Program-made: the position numbers and the translations under genes
NCBI GenBank assembly: GCA_030706265.1
Contig: JAUZOX010000073.1
Coordinates: 1-9,650, forward strand
Source of the DNA: Bacteroidota bacterium
GTDB lineage: Bacteria; Bacteroidota; Bacteroidia; Bacteroidales; Cfx3-03
DNA length: 9,650 nucleotides
Direction: 5' to 3'
The notes under the pieces: model-generated
Told to the model about the DNA's origin: nothing
The model's input: the letters and a program-made list of their open reading frames with translations, nothing else
The model's database searches: none
Shown: positions 5,118-9,650 of the stretch, in pieces
Layout: each line of letters opens with the position of its first letter
Position numbering within the stretch: position 1 is the stretch's first letter

Positions 5118-5999
5118 ATGGAAGAACTAAAACACTGCATCAACTGTGATTGTCAAGACTTTACAACACTTTATTCATTAAAGGACTACTTTTTCACCCA
5201 GGAAAATTTCACAATCCAACAATGCAACCGTTGTGGGTTGCGCTTTACAAATCCACGTCCGGAAGAGAAGGACCTCGGGGCTTATTATAAAACCGAAAAC
5301 TATCTCTCACATTCCGACCGTAACAAGACCTTGTTTGATAAAATGTACCATTTTATCAAGAAGTACAATTTAGACCACAAACGTAAACTCATAGAAAAGT
5401 TCCATACTTCAGGAACCATCATAGACATTGGATGTGGAACAGGAGCCTTCCTTGGTCAGTTCGATAAGAAGCGATGGAGTAGGATAGGGTTCGAACCCGA
5501 TGCCGATGCAAGAGAAATAGCAAAGAATTCTTATGGCATCGAGGCCAGAGACCTTCAGGCCATGAACAACCTAAACGGGACAAAAGCCGAAGTCATCACG
5601 ATGTGGCATGTTCTGGAACATGTTTCGCTTATCAACGAACAGTTGATTAAGATTAAAAGCATGCTCAAGCAAGATGGCATCCTGGTCATCGCCGTCCCCA
5701 TGAGTAATTCCCATGATGCCAATTATTATGGAAAATACTGGGCGGCCTATGATGTCCCCCGGCATTTATATCATTTCACAAAAGATACACTTCAACAGTT
5801 GCTTTCAAAACACGGTTTCAATTTAGTCGAAAATTATCCCATGGTTTTTGATGCCTTTTATATTTCGATGTTAAGTGAAAAATATAAAAAATCGAGCTTG
5901 CCCCTGGTACAGTCTCTGATTAAGGGATTGCGTTTTGACTTCGCCGCAAAAACCAAAAAAGGCACCTATTCCAGCATGATTTTTGTGTTTCGACAATAA
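5118..5999 (+). CDS. Class I SAM-dependent methyltransferase with Cys4 N-terminus
   Basis: Probable cytoplasmic methyltransferase of 293 aa; substrate unknown. Residues C7, C10, C36 and C39 (CINC and CNRC) form a likely zinc ribbon before RFTNPRP, an arrangement common in this family, some of whose members sit in surface-sugar and others in RNA or small-molecule pathways. The SAM-binding motif I is DIGCGTG at 103-109, followed by an acidic end of strand 2 (GFEPD) and WHVLEHV as the post-motif region. DVPRHLYHFT further on is also typical of this methyltransferase type. The ATG at 5118 lies 24 bp after the mnmG stop, with the parS-like site between them, so co-transcription with mnmG is likely. 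The conserved position beside ybeY and mnmG in Bacteroidota hints at an RNA role, but that is only inference. Confidence 0.85.
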   Translation: MEELKHCINCDCQDFTTLYSLKDYFFTQENFTIQQCNRCGLRFTNPRPEEKDLGAYYKTENYLSHSDRNKTLFDKMYHFIKKYNLDHKRKLIEKFHTSGTIIDIGCGTGAFLGQFDKKRWSRIGFEPDADAREIAKNSYGIEARDLQAMNNLNGTKAEVITMWHVLEHVSLINEQLIKIKSMLKQDGILVIAVPMSNSHDANYYGKYWAAYDVPRHLYHFTKDTLQQLLSKHGFNLVENYPMVFDAFYISMLSEKYKKSSLPLVQSLIKGLRFDFAAKTKKGTYSSMIFVFRQ

Positions 6000-6012
6000 A
6001 TATTCAAAATAA

Positions 6013-6063
6013 GCCTGCAGGATTAATCCGGCATACTGTTTGATACTGCAGGTCATTTTTTTT
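6013..6063 (+). terminator. Likely intrinsic terminator after the methyltransferase
   Basis: CCTGCAG (6014-6020) pairs with CTGCAGG (6046-6052), extended by a G-U pair, over a 25-nt loop. Eight T residues follow at 6056-6063. It lies 14 bp past the stop codon and would end the mnmG-methyltransferase transcript. The large loop weakens the call. Confidence 0.55.
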
Positions 6064-6102
6064 GAGATCGTTTCTGAGAGAGGCTTATTTAAAACGACTT
6101 TT

Positions 6103-9100
6103 ATGGCCACTTTGTTAAATTTTTTACGTCAACTACGCTTAAAGAAGAAAATTCGACTCTCCTCGCCAGTTTTTTTACTTCCATTTTGTGTAGCGGTGTT
6201 TTTGATCAGCAGCTTCAACATCGTTACCAAAACGGATGGGGTTAAGCTCACGGCATCATTTCAGAAATCGCTTCTCAAACATGAGGTCAACCTTACCACA
6301 AAACTCAACTCCTTTGTCTTCGATTTAGGATACAATGAAACGACCTATAAATCCTTTAATGTAATCGCTAAATATTACAAGGATAAGAATACCGACTTTT
6401 TTGTATACAAAAACAAGAAACTTGTTCGCTGGACTTCAAGCGAAGTAACCGTTCCAATCCTTTTCAACGACTCCCTTTCAAAATCCTCCATCTCCTGGTT
6501 TGCAAAAGGAAATTACCTGGTCAAACATAAAAGGATTAGAAATTTTGATTATCTGGCCGTTGAACTGATCAACAACGATTATGCCTTTCGGAACGATTAT
6601 TTAATTTCACGGTTTAATCCGACATACGATCTTCCACAGGAAACCGAAACATCGGATAAAGCAACTCCCTACAAGGTGTTTTCAAAAGACAAGGGATCCT
6701 CCCTGTTTTTGATCTTCCCCAGGACGGAAACACATGATACGTTTCTTTTAATAAGCTTCATTATATTTTTATTTATTCTTTTTCTGATAGCAGTATCAAT
6801 ATATAAATATTTAAAATATAGATATCAGAAGTTTGCGCTCAAACAGTTTATCATTTATTTCCTGCTGTTGTGTTTGATACGTTTGCTGTTGACCTTGATT
6901 CCGATTCCTCACGCGCTGGAATCTTCTCAACTTTTCAGTCCTTTTCTCTATGCCTCATCTGACGTTTTGCCTTCATTAGGACACCTGATCATCAATACAT
7001 TATTCCTCCTGTTTTTTTCAGTAGCTTACTACCTCTCCAGCATTACAACCATCGATCCCCAAAAAGCAACACTGAAGAATAGCATTTTTTGGTTTTTCAT
7101 CTTTAGCCTTCTAATCGACCTTATCTCATTTCGGTTTATAGATCTGACGGATTCTTTTGTAACAAATTCAAACATTCCTCTGAATCTTTCCAATATCTTT
7201 TCGACCAATATCTACAGCTTTTTCATCATTTTCATTCTTTTTTTACTAAGCTTAAGCTACTACTTCTTTGTACGTCGATATTATTTATTTCATTTTAAAA
7301 ATTTCACATATCGAAAAAGCTATCTTATCGTTTGTTCATTTGTAGCATTCATCACGCTATTGCCTTTTTACTTTGAATCTACTTATACGATACCCTATAT
7401 CGTCATTTTTCTTTTTCAGGTTTTGCTGATCTACAATGTCATTTATTTAAAAACGAAAAACTCACTTGTTTATCAGCTTTTCCTTCTGATATTGTTGTCC
7501 TTGTTCATCTCCAGCATACTTTACAACAGTACGCAAATCAAGGAAAAAGAAATCAGAAAATCTCTGGCCTACAAATTGACTACTAAACGGGATAAACTTG
7601 CAGAATTTTTATATTCCAATATAGAAAAGAGTATTTTGCAGGATGCCCTGATAAAAAAGTACCTGAGGCTGGCCATTGCGAAACCGGATTCTGAATATAG
7701 ACTACTGGACTATATCAAGACTAAATTCTCGAACAATTATTGGAACAAATATGAAGTTCAACCTTATATCTGCGATACGGTTAGCCAGCTGGAGATGAAA
7801 CCGACCAACCAATTGGTGAGCTGCGAGGATTATTTTTCATCGAAGATTTCCAAAATGGGGTTGAAGACAATCAGCAACAATCTCTATTATCTTGATGAGA
7901 TCTATGCTCAATGTACCTATATTGCCAAAATTGATTTCCCAAAAGACGATAACTCAAAACAACAAATTTCGGTATACCTTGAATTCTACCCCAAAATAAC
8001 CACGAGCAATCTGGGGTATCCTGAATTGCTCATTGATGACGAGTTTTATCAGAAGTTAGATTTATCGGAATATTCCTACGCGATTTACAATCAAAATGAT
8101 TTGGTAAAAAGCGTGGGCGATTACAAGTATAGCTTAAATTTACAATCGACCGATCCCAATATTACAACTTCTGCTTTCTTCTTTAATAAAAATTCGTATA
8201 ATCATTTATTTGTAAAGACATCACCTTTTACGTCCATATTGGTGAGTCGAAAAATGCCGAACCTGATCAGTACCCTTTCGTTTTTCTCTTACATCTTTCT
8301 GTTTTCGGCACTGCTTTATTTGCTTTTCAGGTTGATCAGCAGCAAAAGCCCCAGGATCATGTTTTCGATGACCATTAAACAACGCTTGCAATTCTGGACC
8401 ATCACCATTATTTTATTATCCTCAATTGCAATAGGATGCGTTATGTTGTTTTATCTCTTTAACCTCGAAAAAAGAAAAAATCAAAATACCCTTAACGAAA
8501 AGGCGCATTCGGTTTTGGTTGAACTGGAACAAAAAATAAACGATCCTAATTATTTTAACGGTTCACAGACTCCCATGCTTTCCGATTTATTATCCAAACT
8601 TTCCAATGTCTTTTTCACGGATATCAACCTTTTCGACAAAAACGGGGACCTGATGGCAACTTCAAGGCCCCAGCTTTTTGATGCCCAGCTTTTGTCCATT
8701 AAAATGAATCCCAAGGCATACTGTGCCTTGCACGATGAGCAACAAATTCTGGAGACCCTTGATGAAAAAATTGGCAATTATACCTTCCAGTCAGCATACA
8801 TCCCCTTGCGGGATGTGGGAAACCGGACACTGGGATACATCAATTTACCCTATTTCGCAAAGGAATCCGAATTCAGGACAGATGTCTCTACCTTCCTGGT
8901 TGCCTTTATTAACATTTATGTCATCTTAACGGTCCTTGCAATTTTAGTTGCCTTACTCGTTTCCAATTACATCACATTGCCATTGCAGATCATTAAAGAC
9001 AAAATAAGTCAGATCAACTATTTCAAAAAACCGGAAAAGATCGAATGGGCGGGATCGGATGAGTTGGCAGAATTAATTGCACAATACAATCAGATGGTCG

Positions 9101-9650
9101 AAGACCTGGCCCATAGTGCCGAAATGCTGGCCAGTTCTGAAAGAGAAAGTGCTTGGAGAGTCATGGCGCAACAGGTAGCCCATGAAATCAAGAATCCTCT
9201 CACCCCCATGAAACTGAGTGTACAACACCTGGAAAAAGCATGGCTTGATAAATCACCCGATTTCGAAAAAAGACTCAAACGGTTTACCCAAACTATGATA
9301 ACGCAGATAGAGGCATTATCAACCATATCAGGAGAATTCTCTGATTTTGCCAAGATGCCAGCAAGCGTACTGGAAAAGGTAAACTTGAATCAATCTGTAA
9401 AAGAAGCGGCAATGTTGTTTTCCGATTCCATGAACCTGAGTATTGAGCTCAATTTATCCAATGGCGATATTCAGATCAAGGCTGATAAACAGCAGATAGC
9501 CCGTATCCTGAACAACCTGTTTAGAAATTCCATTCAGTCCATCCCTGCCAATAAACAAGGTCAGATCACGATTTCGACTTATGAAGACAACAAATTCAGT
9601 TTCCTTGAATTTTCGGATAACGGATCAGGCATCAAACCAGATTTACAACC
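6103..9650 (+). CDS. Large polytopic NtrY-like sensor histidine kinase, 3' end outside window
   Basis: The reading frame is open from ATG 6103 to the window end, giving at least 1182 aa. It predicts a two-component sensor kinase. About twelve membrane helices are visible near residues 20-42, 214-234, 249-269, 293-312, 328-346, 371-392, 407-424, 430-449, 455-474, 721-742, 764-785 and 930-955. By alternation, this places three extracytoplasmic segments at about 43-213, 475-720 and 786-929. A HAMP linker follows at about 957-1010, then the H-box AHEIKNPLTPMKLS with phospho-acceptor H1027, the N-box NNLFRNSIQS (key N1142) and the G1 box DNGSGI (1172-1177). The rest of the ATPase domain lies beyond the window. 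The H-box form is typical of NtrY/NtrB-like kinases. The gene starts 39 bp after the upstream T tract, so it is likely a separate transcription unit, but I saw no clear TAnnTTTG promoter. The response regulator may follow outside. Confidence 0.9.
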   Translation, partial: MATLLNFLRQLRLKKKIRLSSPVFLLPFCVAVFLISSFNIVTKTDGVKLTASFQKSLLKHEVNLTTKLNSFVFDLGYNETTYKSFNVIAKYYKDKNTDFFVYKNKKLVRWTSSEVTVPILFNDSLSKSSISWFAKGNYLVKHKRIRNFDYLAVELINNDYAFRNDYLISRFNPTYDLPQETETSDKATPYKVFSKDKGSSLFLIFPRTETHDTFLLISFIIFLFILFLIAVSIYKYLKYRYQKFALKQFIIYFLLLCLIRLLLTLIPIPHALESSQLFSPFLYASSDVLPSLGHLIINTLFLLFFSVAYYLSSITTIDPQKATLKNSIFWFFIFSLLIDLISFRFIDLTDSFVTNSNIPLNLSNIFSTNIYSFFIIFILFLLSLSYYFFVRRYYLFHFKNFTYRKSYLIVCSFVAFITLLPFYFESTYTIPYIVIFLFQVLLIYNVIYLKTKNSLVYQLFLLILLSLFISSILYNSTQIKEKEIRKSLAYKLTTKRDKLAEFLYSNIEKSILQDALIKKYLRLAIAKPDSEYRLLDYIKTKFSNNYWNKYEVQPYICDTVSQLEMKPTNQLVSCEDYFSSKISKMGLKTISNNLYYLDEIYAQCTYIAKIDFPKDDNSKQQISVYLEFYPKITTSNLGYPELLIDDEFYQKLDLSEYSYAIYNQNDLVKSVGDYKYSLNLQSTDPNITTSAFFFNKNSYNHLFVKTSPFTSILVSRKMPNLISTLSFFSYIFLFSALLYLLFRLISSKSPRIMFSMTIKQRLQFWTITIILLSSIAIGCVMLFYLFNLEKRKNQNTLNEKAHSVLVELEQKINDPNYFNGSQTPMLSDLLSKLSNVFFTDINLFDKNGDLMATSRPQLFDAQLLSIKMNPKAYCALHDEQQILETLDEKIGNYTFQSAYIPLRDVGNRTLGYINLPYFAKESEFRTDVSTFLVAFINIYVILTVLAILVALLVSNYITLPLQIIKDKISQINYFKKPEKIEWAGSDELAELIAQYNQMVEDLAHSAEMLASSERESAWRVMAQQVAHEIKNPLTPMKLSVQHLEKAWLDKSPDFEKRLKRFTQTMITQIEALSTISGEFSDFAKMPASVLEKVNLNQSVKEAAMLFSDSMNLSIELNLSNGDIQIKADKQQIARILNNLFRNSIQSIPANKQGQITISTYEDNKFSFLEFSDNGSGIKPDLQ

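Noticed and set aside
8723..8929. Open frame in another + frame within the kinase
   Set aside because: It overlaps the continuous kinase frame, which carries helices, HAMP and kinase motifs through this stretch.

Overview
The window looks like the chromosome of a member of Bacteroidota. It has moderate GC content, A-rich leaders instead of clear Shine-Dalgarno sites, promoter -7 boxes of the TAnnTTTG type, a YbeY with the HLCGYxDK-type metal site, and the order ybeY - mnmG - class I methyltransferase. I cannot resolve the order or genus from sequence alone.

Layout. 1-176: two perfect tandem copies of an 87-bp unit whose last three bases are the start codon of the next gene. 172-2199: a six-helix membrane adenylate cyclase (HAMP plus class III catalytic domain). 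2200-2641: a 442-bp gene-free stretch filled with repeats: a short hairpin, two copies of a 26-bp repeat, a long stem-loop with internal direct repeats, a GC-rich palindrome of the dispersed intergenic type, an inverted diverged copy of the 87-bp unit, and the ybeY promoter with a 16-bp direct repeat. 2642-3082: ybeY. 3083-3221: a leader with a promoter, a hairpin with a T tract and a perfect parS-like 16-mer. 3222-5093: mnmG. 5094-5109: a second parS-like site in opposite orientation. 5118-5999: a SAM-dependent methyltransferase with a Cys4 N-terminus. 6013-6063: a likely intrinsic terminator. 6103-9650: the first 1182 codons of a very large polytopic NtrY-like sensor histidine kinase that runs off the window.

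How it fits together. ybeY and mnmG act in RNA maturation and tRNA wobble modification, and mnmG and the methyltransferase (24 bp apart) are probably co-transcribed up to the terminator near 6060. The cyclase and the kinase are two independent membrane signalling proteins on either side of this cluster. The most striking non-coding signals are the parS-like pair bracketing mnmG, which suggests an origin-proximal ParB-loading region, and the 87-bp element, whose inverted copy keeps a stem by a compensatory base-pair change. I found no CRISPR array, tRNA, rRNA or transposase gene, and no clearly new multi-gene system.
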